Origin: Ligaoa zhengdingensis
GTDB lineage: Bacteria; Bacillota; Clostridia; Oscillospirales; Ruminococcaceae
DNA: 64,000 nucleotides
Reading direction: 5' to 3'
Assembly (NCBI RefSeq): GCF_014384885.1
Contig: NZ_JACRST010000008.1
Location: forward strand, 1-64,000
The translations under genes were made by a program, and so were the position numbers. Each line of letters begins with the position of its first letter. Position 1 is the stretch's first letter. Positions 26,801-35,475 of this stretch are shown here, in pieces. The notes under the pieces are model-generated. The model had not been told where the DNA came from, did no database searches, and worked only from the letters and a program-made list of their open reading frames with translations.

Positions 26801-27378
26801 AGACGGATCAGATGGGGAACGATCATCTTCTGTTCGCGGATGCCGTGATCCTGAAGCTCGATGTAGTAGTTCTCCCTGCCGAACAGGTCGCGGTAGCGCA
26901 GCGCGGTCTCCTTAGCCGCCTCGTAATCCCCCTGGGTCAGCCGGCGCGGGATTTCGCCCGCGAGGCAGGCGGAGAGTGCGATTAGCCCCTCATGGTGAGC
27001 CTGCAACAGCTCCCAGTCGATGCGCGGCTTGGAGTAGAAGCCCTCAGTGAATCCCTGCGACACCATTTTGATCAGGTTGCGGTAGCCCGTCTCATTTTTG
27101 CAAAGCAGCACCAAGTGGTAAGGACTGTTGTCGATCTTAAACACCTTATCAAAGCGGGTGCGCGGCGCGACGTAGACCTCGCAGCCGATCACCGGCTTGA
27201 TCCCCTGCCTTTTGCACTCCTTATAGAAGTCGACCACGCCGTACATCACGCCGTGATCGGTGATTGCGCAGGCGGGCTGCCCCAGTTCTTTTACCCGCTC
27301 CACCAGCTTTGGAATGCGGCAGGCGCCGTCGAGCAGGCTGTATTCGGTATGTACGTGAAGATGCACAAACTGTTCCAA
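23896..27378 (-). CDS. dnaE: DNA polymerase III alpha subunit (DnaE)
   Basis: An 1160-residue replicative polymerase subunit. The PHP domain begins at once (HLHVHTEYSLLDGA). The palm shows GPGRGSGAGSIAAY and the catalytic PDFDIDF. Finger, (HhH)2 and OB domains follow (VEIVAIITGKSVKTTRR). QVSLF at about residue 920 fits a sliding-clamp binding motif. It lacks the 3'-5' exonuclease of PolC. A TTG at 27378 with AAAGGGG 8 nt upstream is chosen, giving the family N-terminus EQFVHLHVH. It follows whiA by 31 nt. Confidence 0.95.
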   Translation of the reverse strand: MEQFVHLHVHTEYSLLDGACRIPKLVERVKELGQPACAITDHGVMYGVVDFYKECKRQGIKPVIGCEVYVAPRTRFDKVFKIDNSPYHLVLLCKNETGYRNLIKMVSQGFTEGFYSKPRIDWELLQAHHEGLIALSACLAGEIPRRLTQGDYEAAKETALRYRDLFGRENYYIELQDHGIREQKMIVPHLIRLAEEVGVELVATNDAHYIRKEDAKMQNVLVCIQTNRTVNDPSDMEFATEEFYIKSRAEMLEAFPQLERAMDNTVRVAEQCNLDFEFGVTKLPFYTAPDGRDNDEYFTSLCWDGLKKRYGSSPDPAIVERLEYELSVIRKMGYVDYFLIVSDFVNYARSHDIPVGPGRGSGAGSIAAYCIGITGIDPIRYNLLFERFLNPERVSMPDFDIDFCYEKRQQVIDYVVDKYGADHVAQIVTFGTMAARGALRDVGRALAIPYQTVDAVAKSVPMELHMTLDKALAVSAEFKNYYESDPQLHELIDTARSLEGMPRHSSTHAAGVVITRDPVDTYVPLSKNDESVVTQFPMTTLEELGLLKMDFLGLRTLTVIDDAQRMIRRRTPDFDINEVSQEDPAVFAMLTKGETEGVFQFESAGMCRTLAGLGPQSIEDMIAVISLYRPGPMESIPRYTKNRHNPELVTYKHPLLQPILDVTYGCIVYQEQVMQICRQLAGYSYGRADLVRRAMSKKKADVMEKERHNFIYGLQNEDGTWECEGAVRHGVPEAVANDIFNEMSSFAAYAFNKSHAAAYAVVAYQTSYLKCHYPREFMAALMTSVLDNTDKIIEYIDECSRLQIRVLPPDVNFSDEGFTVVGDDIRFGLLAVKNLGRGFIRDLLAERQNGRFENFTDFCERMHGKDLNKRTIESLIKCGALDSFGANRRQMLTGYEAVLGNLDEIKNKNVAGQVSLFETVSAGAPKEEYRLPDVTDYSSAERLAMEKETTGLFLSGHPVGEYQAAIKAIGAKRILEVANEGYDNLPVEIVAIITGKSVKTTRRNETMAFLTIEDTTGSMEAMVFPKTLESYGSLLQKGAVLAFAGRISVREEEAAKLLCERVSAVSTSGERSEAGEPASGAPREKRPQLYLKAPSVGAPAFDRAKNLLEIFEGNTPVFVMFADTGRLTRAPRALWVDLNDVLVRQLRVVLGEENVKIVEK

Positions 27379-27409
27379 TGATTCGTCCCCTTTCCAGTTG
27401 ACTGACCGG

Positions 27410-28330
27410 CTATTTTGTCCCACGAATCTGATCGGCGATGGCTGACAGCCGCTTGAGCCGGTGGTTGACCCCGGAGCGAGAGAGAGGCTCAGAAAGCGCC
27501 TCCCCCAGCTCGCGCAGGCTCATATCCGGGTTTTGCACCCGCAGCTCGGCGATCTCGCGCAGCTCATCGGGGAGGGATTCCAGCCCACGGGCCGCGATGA
27601 TGGTGCGGATGTCCTCACATTGGGCTGCCGCTGCGGTCACCGTTTTTTCGATATTGGCTGTCTCACAGTTGGTGACGCGGTTTACCTTGTTGCGCATGTC
27701 CTTATAAATGGAGATCTCCATCATGGCCAGCGCACATTTGGGCGCCCCCATATAGGTCATCATGTCCTCGATGGCCTCGCTCTCCTTGAGATACGCCACG
27801 CAGGAGGATCGCCGTGTGGTCATCCGCGGCGGCTCCAACGGCCCGGAGAGGAGCCCGATCAAATCGCGACAGAGGCCGCGGTGCGGGGTAACAAATTCCA
27901 GGTGGTAATCCTTCTGCGGATCGGTGACGTTGCCGCAGGCGAGGTAAGCCCCCGCCACAAAGGCAGCCGCAGCCCGCTCCGAATGCAGGTTCTTCTCGTG
28001 GATGCGGAGGCTGAGCTCGTCCGGATCGTGCCCGAAAAAGCGCAGGATATTCTCTCGATCCTCCTCCGCCTCCACCGCCGCGGTAAACACGGTACTGCCG
28101 TTCTTCTTTTCAAACTCGCTGTATAAAATACTGGTTTTTATCCCAATCAGGTCGATGATCTCGCTGCAAAACAGCCTTGCGGTCTGTTCGTGCTCGGTCT
28201 GGATCGACACCGACGACCGAGAAAATCCCTTGGAAAAAAGCAAAAGACCATAGGCCTGGGCAAGCCTCAGCTCGCGTTCGGTCGGTCTTGCTTCGTAAAT
28301 CTCCTGTTTTAGTTGGTGGGCAAACGACAT
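27410..28330 (-). CDS. whiA: DNA-binding protein WhiA
   Basis: A 306-residue protein: N-terminal LAGLIDADG-like homing-endonuclease fold (FAHQLKQEIYE; GAYLACGNVTDPQKDYHLEF) and C-terminal helix-turn-helix (MSLRELGEALSEPLSRSGVNHRLKRL). WhiA is a regulator of sporulation or division genes in Gram-positives and affects chromosome segregation in Bacillus. The start at 28330 follows AGGGGG and lies 14 nt after rapZ. YvcK, which normally sits between rapZ and whiA, is not present. Confidence 0.95.
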   Translation of the reverse strand: MSFAHQLKQEIYEARPTERELRLAQAYGLLLFSKGFSRSSVSIQTEHEQTARLFCSEIIDLIGIKTSILYSEFEKKNGSTVFTAAVEAEEDRENILRFFGHDPDELSLRIHEKNLHSERAAAAFVAGAYLACGNVTDPQKDYHLEFVTPHRGLCRDLIGLLSGPLEPPRMTTRRSSCVAYLKESEAIEDMMTYMGAPKCALAMMEISIYKDMRNKVNRVTNCETANIEKTVTAAAAQCEDIRTIIAARGLESLPDELREIAELRVQNPDMSLRELGEALSEPLSRSGVNHRLKRLSAIADQIRGTK

Positions 28331-28344
28331 CGGATGCAAGCCCC

Positions 28345-29208
28345 CTATTTTTTCGTTTTGAGGATGTCGCGGTGGTTGCACACCACACGGTATCCCTGTT
28401 CTGTCAAAAAAGCGCCCAGATGCTCGGTGAACACCACCGAGCGGTGCTTGCCGCCGGTACAGCCGATGGCGACCATCAACTGGCTCTTTCCCTCCTCCAC
28501 ATAGAGCGGTGCAAGGTAGCCCAACAGGTCCTTCAGCTTGTCGAGCAGGGTTGTGGACTGTTCAAAACTGAGGACATAGTCCTCCACCGGCCGGTCCCGG
28601 CCTGTTTTCTCCTTGAGTTCCGGGATATAAAACGGGTTGGGCAGACAACGCACGTCGAACACCAGGTCGGCATCGCTGGGCAGCCCATATTTGAAGCCGA
28701 AGGACATACAGTTGATGAGCATACGGGAGCCGCCATCCAGGAAAATTTGATAAATCTTGTCGCGCAGCTGAGCGGCGGTGAGCAACGTGGTATCGATGAT
28801 GTAATTGGCGCGCTGATGCGCCGGCTGTAACAGCTCGCGTTCCCGCCGGATGGCCTCCTGAAGGGTGACGGCCGCCCCTTCACACAAGGGGTGTTTGCGG
28901 CGCGTCTCCTTATATCGGGTGATGAGTACATCGTCATCGCAGTCTAAAAATAAAATTTTATAGCAGTTATCGCGCTCCTTCAGGCGGTCCAGGCTCTCCA
29001 AAAGATCGCCAAATAGGTCGCCGCCGCGCGAATCAACCACCATCGCGACCTTGCTGATCTTCCCCTTGCTCTGCATACAAATTTCCGAGAACTTGGCGAT
29101 CAGGGCGGGCGGGATGTTATCGATGCAATAGTAACCCATATCTTCCAGCACATTGGCAGCGCCCGATTTGCCTGCGCCGCTCATTCCTGTCACAATCAAA
29201 AATTCCAT
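28345..29208 (-). CDS. rapZ: RNase adapter/nucleotide-binding protein RapZ (YvcJ)
   Basis: A 287-residue protein with P-loop GMSGAGKS at residues 9-16, and a C-terminal domain with IGCTGGKHRSVVF and CNHRDI. In E. coli RapZ directs decay of the GlmZ small RNA; in Bacillus YvcJ hydrolyses GTP and affects competence. The ATG at 29208 has GGAG upstream and gives the usual MEFLIVTG start. It lies 39 nt downstream of murB. Confidence 0.95.
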   Translation of the reverse strand: MEFLIVTGMSGAGKSGAANVLEDMGYYCIDNIPPALIAKFSEICMQSKGKISKVAMVVDSRGGDLFGDLLESLDRLKERDNCYKILFLDCDDDVLITRYKETRRKHPLCEGAAVTLQEAIRRERELLQPAHQRANYIIDTTLLTAAQLRDKIYQIFLDGGSRMLINCMSFGFKYGLPSDADLVFDVRCLPNPFYIPELKEKTGRDRPVEDYVLSFEQSTTLLDKLKDLLGYLAPLYVEEGKSQLMVAIGCTGGKHRSVVFTEHLGAFLTEQGYRVVCNHRDILKTKK

Positions 29209-29247
29209 GTCTTTTCTCCATTCGTCCTCAGCATTGCATCTCACAGT

Positions 29248-30159
29248 CTATCCCACAATATGTTTGATCTCACATTCCAGCTCAAAGCCGGTCTGCTTTT
29301 TGACCTCCTCCTGCACCACTCGAATCAGCTCCAGCATATCCGCGCAGGTGGCATGATCGTAGTTGATGAGAAAACCCGCGTGTTTTTCGCTGACCATCGC
29401 GCCGCCCACTCTGCGCCCCTTGAGGCCGCATTGGTCGATCAGCGCCGAGGCATAACCGCCCACCGGACGCTTGAAGGTGCTGCCCGCGCTGGGATATTCG
29501 AGCGGCTGCTTGCTTCTGCGGCGCTCCATCAGGTCGTCCATGCGGGCGCGGATCACCGCCGGATCGCCCCTTTGAAGCTGAAAACGCACCTCGGCGATAC
29601 AACAGCCGTTGTCGGTATAGGCGCTGTGCCGGTACCCGAAGTCACATGCTTCCCCGCAGATGGTTTCCACCTCTCCCTCCGGGGTCACATGGGTGACGCA
29701 GGCCACCACATCTTTGATTTCGCCTCCGTAAGCGCCCGCGTTCATATAGACAGCGCCGCCCACATTGCCGGGGATGCCGTATGCGAACTCCAAGCCGGTC
29801 AGTGCGTTTTCCCAGGCAAAGGTGCAAACCTTGGCGAGGGAAGCGCCCGCCTCACACACCAACTGGTCGCCGTCCTCTACCCACATGCGGGCAAATTGCC
29901 TGCCCAGTTGGATCACCGGCCGCCGGATTCCTTCGTCGCAGACCAGCAGGTCGGAGCCGTTCCCCATCAGCAGCGGTCTGACTCCTTCCTCCTTGCAGGC
30001 GCGCATAGCCCCCGCGAGCTGTTCGATCGAATCGGGCTGTAAAATCAGTTCCGCCGGTCCCCCGATGCGAAAGGTGGTAAATTCGCTCATCGGCTGCCCG
30101 GCTAACATGGGAATTCCCGCCGCGGCGCATATCTGTTCGAGCTGGCTGGTTGTCAACAT
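29248..30159 (-). CDS. murB: UDP-N-acetylenolpyruvoylglucosamine reductase
   Basis: A 303-residue FAD enzyme of the short (type II) MurB group. The motifs are MSEFTTFRIGGPAELIL, LLMGNGSDLLV, GIPGNVGGAVYMNAGAYGGE, the catalytic Ser in PSAGSTFKRP, and SEKHAGFLIN. It makes UDP-MurNAc in peptidoglycan synthesis. AAGGAGG precedes the ATG. The preceding gene ends 45 nt upstream. Confidence 0.97.
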   Translation of the reverse strand: MLTTSQLEQICAAAGIPMLAGQPMSEFTTFRIGGPAELILQPDSIEQLAGAMRACKEEGVRPLLMGNGSDLLVCDEGIRRPVIQLGRQFARMWVEDGDQLVCEAGASLAKVCTFAWENALTGLEFAYGIPGNVGGAVYMNAGAYGGEIKDVVACVTHVTPEGEVETICGEACDFGYRHSAYTDNGCCIAEVRFQLQRGDPAVIRARMDDLMERRRSKQPLEYPSAGSTFKRPVGGYASALIDQCGLKGRRVGGAMVSEKHAGFLINYDHATCADMLELIRVVQEEVKKQTGFELECEIKHIVG

Positions 30160-30204
30160 GGAAAGCCTCCTTGATGGCGCAGTCGGCGCAGAATGATGGG
30201 GAGC

Positions 30205-31164
30205 TCACGGGTTACCGATGGCATTTTTCCCCAGAAGGGCCGCGCCGATAATACCGGCATCGTTGCCGAGTGTAGCGCAGGCGAGGCGGGTGTGGTTGAC
30301 GCCGCCGAACACCTTGCCCTCCATCGCCCGGCGGATACGCTCTAAAAAGGGCTCCCCCTCGTGGCTGATGCCGCCGCCCAATACAATCAGTTCCGGTGCG
30401 AAGATGTTAATATAGTTTACGAGCGCATAGGCTAAATATTCCACATATTCGTCCACAACAGCGGTGCCAACGGCATCGCCCAGGCGCAATGCGTCGAACG
30501 CCGTCTTGCCGTCCACCTGTTCCAGGGATGGCGCCAGCTCCCACAGGCGGCTCTCGGGGTGCTGCTCCATCGCCTCCCGGGTCAACCGGATCAATCCTGT
30601 AGCTGAGGCATACGCCTCGATACATCCATTTCTGCCGCAGGAGCAGGGGCGTCCTCCCACAACGATTCCCATATGCCCCAACTCACCCGCAGCACCGTCC
30701 CTGCCGGAAAGGATCTTCCCATCCAGGATAACGCCGCCGCCCACACCGGTGCCCAAGGTGATGGCGAGCACATTGCTCACCCCTTTTGCCGCACCAGCCA
30801 ATGCCTCGCCGTAGGCAGCCGCATTCGCGTCGTTTTCTGTATAAACCGTGACGCCCAGCCGCTCCTGCATCATGGCCGCCAACGGCACGTCACGAAAACC
30901 CAAGTTGCCAGAATAGCCGACTACGCCGGCCTTTGGGTTGACGCTGCCCGGCGAGCCCACGCCCACCCAGGGCAGGTCAGCGATGGAAATGCCGGCCTGT
31001 TCAGCCGCCATGCGGGCAGCTTTGGCCATGTCGTCGCAGATTTCAGCCGCTGGACGGATTGCGCGGGTCTTCAGCCGGGCGCGTGCGATTATGCGGTAGG
31101 ATTCATCCAACACGCCGACGGCGATATTGGTACCGCCCAAATCGATTCCCAGATAATGCTGCAT
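30205..31164 (-). CDS. ROK-family sugar kinase, probable glucokinase
   Basis: A 319-residue protein with LGIDLGGTNIAVGVLD, the DNDANAAAYGEAL motif, TLGTGVGGGVILDGK, ELGHMGI, and the ROK zinc motif CSCGRNGCIEAYAS. This matches GlcK-type glucokinases, which phosphorylate glucose with ATP. The ATG at 31164 follows GGGGAG. It lies between hprK and murB, so three genes bearing on sugar use and wall precursors are together. The exact sugar is inferred. Confidence 0.92.
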   Translation of the reverse strand: MQHYLGIDLGGTNIAVGVLDESYRIIARARLKTRAIRPAAEICDDMAKAARMAAEQAGISIADLPWVGVGSPGSVNPKAGVVGYSGNLGFRDVPLAAMMQERLGVTVYTENDANAAAYGEALAGAAKGVSNVLAITLGTGVGGGVILDGKILSGRDGAAGELGHMGIVVGGRPCSCGRNGCIEAYASATGLIRLTREAMEQHPESRLWELAPSLEQVDGKTAFDALRLGDAVGTAVVDEYVEYLAYALVNYINIFAPELIVLGGGISHEGEPFLERIRRAMEGKVFGGVNHTRLACATLGNDAGIIGAALLGKNAIGNP

Positions 31165-31290
31165 CCGTATATCTCCCCTTTCGATATCCAAATCGTAAGA
31201 ATATCATCGAGTATTTCTTCAGATTATAATGTTATTATCCCTATGAGAGGGGCAGTCATTCGTATCAACCGCCCACTGGACACTTCCGCT

Positions 31291-32253
31291 TTAAAACGCG
31301 TCCCAGTCGGCGGTGCTGGTTGAATCTTTGTTCTCCAGCATCCCCAGCTTTTGCAGCAGCTCCTGCGCCGCGTTATATCCCATCTTCTTCTGGCGGTTGT
31401 TCATCGCTGCCACCTCGATGATGACGGCCAGGTTGCGCCCCGGCTTGACCGGTATGGTCAAGGACGGCACCTTATTGCCCAAAATCTCGGTCTGTTCATT
31501 TTCCATCCCCATGCGGTCATACACCTTGTTGGTATCCCACGGTTCAAGCTGGATGACCATATCGATCTTCTCGGTCACCTTGACCGCACCCATACCAAAG
31601 ATGCGCCGCGCGTTGATGATGCCGATGCCGCGCAGTTCGACAAAGTGGCGGATATTTTCGGGGGAGGTGCCCACCAACGACTTGTTGGAGACACGCCTGA
31701 TCTCCACCGCATCGTCTGCGATCAAGCGGTGTCCTCGTTTGACCAGCTCGATCGCAGTCTCGCTTTTTCCAACGCCGCTTTCTCCCAACAGGAGGATACC
31801 TTCGCCGTAAACCTCCACCAGCACGCCGTGGCGGGTGATGCGCGGCGCCAGCTCAATTCCAAGCATGGAACCCAGCAGCGTCTGAAAGTTTGTGGTGGCC
31901 TCCGGCGTGCGCATCAGCGCGACTTCGTACTTTTTTGCGCACTCCACCATTTTGGGCAACACTTCCAGCTCACGGCAGATGATTACCGCGGGCGGTTTGA
32001 GCGAAAAGAATTTATCCAGCCGTTTGCCCAGCTTATCCTGTGTAAACAGCTCCAAATAACCAAATTCCGCTTTTCCTAGGATCTGTATGCGATCCTGATC
32101 GAAGAAATCGTAAAAACCTGCCAATTGAATGCCCGGCCGGTTGAGATCGGCGCAGGTGATCAGGATGCTGCTCAGCTCATTCGGGGCGTAAATCGTCTCC
32201 AACGAGAGCGTCTTTGCAACCTTTTCCAGGGAAACCGAAAAATTGTGATCCAT
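31291..32253 (-). CDS. hprK: HPr kinase/phosphorylase
   Basis: A 320-residue protein: N-terminal domain (SLEKVAKTLSLE...), the H142-containing segment RITRHGVLVEVYG, P-loop GESGVGKS (157-164), and the family signature with GTSPENIRHFVELRG and GIINARRIFG. It phosphorylates and dephosphorylates Ser-46 of HPr and so controls catabolite repression. It is divergent from the GT4 gene and heads the core cluster running to pfkA. Confidence 0.97.
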   Translation of the reverse strand: MDHNFSVSLEKVAKTLSLETIYAPNELSSILITCADLNRPGIQLAGFYDFFDQDRIQILGKAEFGYLELFTQDKLGKRLDKFFSLKPPAVIICRELEVLPKMVECAKKYEVALMRTPEATTNFQTLLGSMLGIELAPRITRHGVLVEVYGEGILLLGESGVGKSETAIELVKRGHRLIADDAVEIRRVSNKSLVGTSPENIRHFVELRGIGIINARRIFGMGAVKVTEKIDMVIQLEPWDTNKVYDRMGMENEQTEILGNKVPSLTIPVKPGRNLAVIIEVAAMNNRQKKMGYNAAQELLQKLGMLENKDSTSTADWDAF

Positions 32254-32423
32254 TTTATCAGTCCTTTTCGCATATTCAGTGGCTGTGCGTCGCCAATGAT
32301 CTATTCATTATTATACCCCACCGACTGTTTTCAGTCAACGCGATCAAAGCCTGCTTTTCCGTTGTAATCCCCAAAAATTGACAACTTCTTGAAGATTTTA
32401 CTTCTTCCACATCGTCTATAGGT

Positions 32424-32451
32424 TTGAAAGACACTGAAGTTGTGTTATACT
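32424..32451 (+). promoter_or_regulatory. Promoter of the GT4 glycosyltransferase gene
   Basis: TTGAAA and TATACT are separated by 16 nt, with the -10 box ending about 50 nt before the start codon. Confidence 0.6.
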
Positions 32452-32502
32452 ATTTATGAAACACTTGATACATCATCAAACTGTTTTAATTTGGAGGACG
32501 TT

Positions 32503-33771
32503 ATGAGAGTTGCATTATTTACAGAGACCTACCTGCCCCACATCAACGGGGTCGTCACCCATGTCAAAATTTTGAAGGAAGGGCTGGAAAAACTGGGCCA
32601 TCAAGTGCTAGTGGTGACAGCCGATTACAATACGCGCAAGCACTATATCAAGGATGGCGTTTTACATTGTCCCGCCAAACAGATGCGCCGCTTTTACAAC
32701 TTCGGCGCCGCAGCGCCCATCAGCGAACGGCGGCTGAAATTTATCCGTGACTTCAACCCCGACATCATCCACATTCACAACGAATTCGGCATCGGTATTT
32801 CAGGCGTGATGGCTGCCAAAATTCTTAAAAAACCGCTGGTCTACACCCTGCACACCATGTACGACGAGTATATCTACTATGTGGCCCCGCCGCTCTTTGT
32901 CGGGCCCATGACCCGGTTCAGCCACCGCTATATCCGCATCCTGGCAAAATCAGCCTCCACCCTCACCGGTCCGTCGCAGAAGTGCGCAGAATATTTTAAA
33001 CAGGCCGGCGTCGATAAGACTGTCAATGTCATCCCCAACTCAGTGGAATTGGATGCGTTCAAACCGGAGAATATCAGCGAAGAGCGCAAAGCAGCTTTCC
33101 GTGCAAAATATCATATCGCTGATGACCAGATGATCGCCTGCTTTGTCGGGCGGCTGGGCCGCGAGAAAAGTGTGGATGTCATCTTGGACAATTGGGCTGC
33201 GTGCATCACACGCGAGGACAAAATTCACCTGATCGTCATCGGGGACGGCCCCTGCAAGGAGGAGCTGGAGGAACAGGCGGAACGCCTTGGCATCTCTGAT
33301 ATGGTCACTTTCACCGGCATGGTGCCCCACGAGGAGCTCCCCCCCTATCTCGCTTCTTGCGATGTCTATATCACTGCGTCCCTCTCCGACACCAACTCGA
33401 TTTCGATGCTGGAGGGAATGGCGACCGGCCTGCCGGTTCTGCAGCGCCTCGATCCGCTCAACGCCGATCAGGTGCGCGACGGAATCAACGGTTTTGTCTT
33501 CAATGGAGCCCAAGAGATGGCCGAGAAACTGCGCATGGTCAAGCAAAAAACACCCGAGGAGCTGGCAATTCTCAAGCGGTCGGTCATCGCGTCGGTGAAG
33601 CGCAGCGGCGCGGAGGATCTGGCCAACTACATGCTCTCGGTGTACCACGGGTTGAGCGACAAGGAAGGCTCGGCATCTGTGACCGATAAAATCCGTTTTA
33701 TGAGACCCGCTGAACTGATGAAGCGCATCAAAAGAATGCAGGTTATCGCGCGGACGCGCCGCAAACCTTGA
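32503..33771 (+). CDS. GT4-family glycosyltransferase, diacylglycerol glucosyltransferase-like
   Basis: A 422-residue GT-B enzyme. The N-terminal domain MRVALFTETYLPHINGVVTHVKIL resembles bacterial 1,2-diacylglycerol 3-glucosyltransferases. HNEFGIGISGVMAA and HTMYDEYIYY lie in the acceptor region. The donor domain has GRLGREKSVDVIL, FTGMVPHEELPPYLASCDV and the variant SMLEGMATGLPVLQ (E-x7-E-type region). It probably adds a sugar to a membrane lipid from the cytoplasmic face. The ATG with GGAGG 6 nt upstream is chosen over an earlier in-frame ATG. Confidence 0.85.
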   Translation: MRVALFTETYLPHINGVVTHVKILKEGLEKLGHQVLVVTADYNTRKHYIKDGVLHCPAKQMRRFYNFGAAAPISERRLKFIRDFNPDIIHIHNEFGIGISGVMAAKILKKPLVYTLHTMYDEYIYYVAPPLFVGPMTRFSHRYIRILAKSASTLTGPSQKCAEYFKQAGVDKTVNVIPNSVELDAFKPENISEERKAAFRAKYHIADDQMIACFVGRLGREKSVDVILDNWAACITREDKIHLIVIGDGPCKEELEEQAERLGISDMVTFTGMVPHEELPPYLASCDVYITASLSDTNSISMLEGMATGLPVLQRLDPLNADQVRDGINGFVFNGAQEMAEKLRMVKQKTPEELAILKRSVIASVKRSGAEDLANYMLSVYHGLSDKEGSASVTDKIRFMRPAELMKRIKRMQVIARTRRKP

Positions 33772-33796
33772 CAAAATTGCTTCTCTCCCTTATAAT
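33768..33796 (+). promoter_or_regulatory. Consensus promoter overlapping the end of the GT4 gene
   Basis: Perfect TTGACA and TATAAT boxes are 17 nt apart. The -35 box overlaps the GT4 stop codon. A start near 33803 would give a ~120-nt leader for the FAD enzyme gene, containing paired segments such as GGGGCAGTGACCCC; no known riboswitch was recognised. Confidence 0.85.
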
Positions 33797-33922
33797 AAAT
33801 GAGTTTGGGCAGAAATAGTACGACTTTTGTTCAGCCCATGCTTTTGGGTTCAGCGGACCGGTCTGCGTGTTCCAACCGGTTCTTTGGGGCAGTGACCCCA
33901 TCATAAAAAGGAGAGAACAATT

Positions 33923-35302
33923 ATGCCATTAAAAAAACTCTATGATGTGGCAATTATAGGCGGTGGAATCGGCGGAATCATGGCCGCCTATCGCTTGCTG
34001 GAAATCAACCCCTCCCTTTCTGTTTGTATTCTTGAGAAAGGAAATGCCATCACCGAGCGGTCCTGCCCGATTGTCACCAAAAAAGTTAACCACTGCATCA
34101 AGTGCAAATCCTGCGCCATCATGGAGGGTATGGCCGGAGCGGGCGCTTTTTCCGACGGCAAATATGTGATCTCCACCGAGTACGGCGGCTGGCTCACCGA
34201 TTTTCTGCCGCCGGACACAGTCCTTTGCTATATCGAGCAGGCGGATCAGATTTTGGTTCGCTTTGGCGCGACCACAGAGCGGTTTCAACCGAGCAATGAG
34301 CTCAAAAAGCTTTGCACCCAGCATGATCTGCACATGAGCCAGGCGCAACTCAAACATCTGGGAACAGACTCCAATTTTGAAACGATGCATAAGCTGATCG
34401 AGGATCTCAGTACGCGTTGTGAGATTGCCACCTGCACCGAGGTTCTGGATGTGGACCGAAACACCCGCGTTGTCACCGTTTTGGATCAGGACGGCGAGCA
34501 TACCCTGACCGCTGATCGCGTCATCTTTGCTGTCGGGCGGGCGGGCAGCCGCTTCTTCGTCAAATGGTGCGAAAAAAACCACATCCCTTTGCAAAATAAC
34601 CAGGTGGACGTGGGGGTCCGTGTAGAGTTACCCGCCATCGTCTGGGAGGATTTCTCCAAAAAGATTTACGAACCCAAAATCTGGTATCGCAGCAAGGGAT
34701 ACGGCGATACCACGCGCATGTTCTGCTTCAATGAGGGCGGACAGGTGGTCACGGAAAACACCGACGGCGTTTTGACGGTCAATGGCCACAGCTATCGCGA
34801 TCAGGCGCGCAAGACACAAAATTCCAATTTCGCACTGCTTTCCACCATTCGTTTTACCCAACCCTTCAACAATCCGATTGAATATGCCCGTCACGTGGCG
34901 AGCCTCGCCAACTTAATCAGCGGCGGAAGCGTCCTGGTGCAGCGATTGGGCGACCTGAAGCTCGGCCGGCGCACCGATGAGAAGCGCCTTAAACAAAGTA
35001 CCGTGCGTCCCACCTTGGATGCCGTCCCGGGGGATTTGAGTCTGTGTATGCCGAAACGCCAGCTTGATAACATTTTGGAGACGTTGGAGGCCTTAGACCA
35101 CATCGCGCCCGGCACCTCCAATTACGATACACTGCTCTACGGGATCGAATGCAAATATTATTCGGCACGCCCCGAATGCGAAAACTTTCAAATTGTCGGT
35201 TGTCAGGAGATCTATGCGATCGGCGATGGCGCTGGTTTTACGCGCTCCTTGTCTCAGGCCGCGGCAAACGGCCTGTATGTGGCCGATCTGCTGGCAAAAT
35301 AA
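33923..35302 (+). CDS. COG2509-type FAD-dependent oxidoreductase
   Basis: A 459-residue flavoprotein with dinucleotide motif VAIIGGGIGGIMAAYRL, a Cys motif CIKCKSC followed by the Gly/Ala-rich GMAGAGAFSDGKY, a second FAD segment VIFAVGRAGSRFF, and the closing IYAIGDGAGFTRSLSQAAANG. This is the pattern of the large uncharacterised FAD-dehydrogenase family COG2509. Substrate and electron acceptor are unknown. AAGGAGAG precedes the ATG. It seems to be a single-gene transcript. Confidence 0.85.
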   Translation: MPLKKLYDVAIIGGGIGGIMAAYRLLEINPSLSVCILEKGNAITERSCPIVTKKVNHCIKCKSCAIMEGMAGAGAFSDGKYVISTEYGGWLTDFLPPDTVLCYIEQADQILVRFGATTERFQPSNELKKLCTQHDLHMSQAQLKHLGTDSNFETMHKLIEDLSTRCEIATCTEVLDVDRNTRVVTVLDQDGEHTLTADRVIFAVGRAGSRFFVKWCEKNHIPLQNNQVDVGVRVELPAIVWEDFSKKIYEPKIWYRSKGYGDTTRMFCFNEGGQVVTENTDGVLTVNGHSYRDQARKTQNSNFALLSTIRFTQPFNNPIEYARHVASLANLISGGSVLVQRLGDLKLGRRTDEKRLKQSTVRPTLDAVPGDLSLCMPKRQLDNILETLEALDHIAPGTSNYDTLLYGIECKYYSARPECENFQIVGCQEIYAIGDGAGFTRSLSQAAANGLYVADLLAK

Positions 35303-35318
35303 TATTTAGTTTCACGAT

Positions 35319-35351
35319 AAAAGCGCATCGAACTACAGTCGATGCGCTTTT
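35319..35351. terminator. Terminator of the FAD enzyme gene, probably bidirectional
   Basis: A perfect 13-bp stem with a 7-nt loop, A-run before and TTTTAT after, 16 nt after the stop. It may also end the minus-strand sortase transcript, whose stop lies at 35476. The 120 nt between show no other hairpin. Confidence 0.85.
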
Positions 35352-35475
35352 ATATTTCTTATTTAGAACTGGCATTGTGTCGGAAATCCCGCTGAAAAGG
35401 CATGTGCAAGGAAAAAACACGCAGAAGGGCTACTAACCGACAAATTGACAGCCGATGAAGATCTTTAAGCAGATT

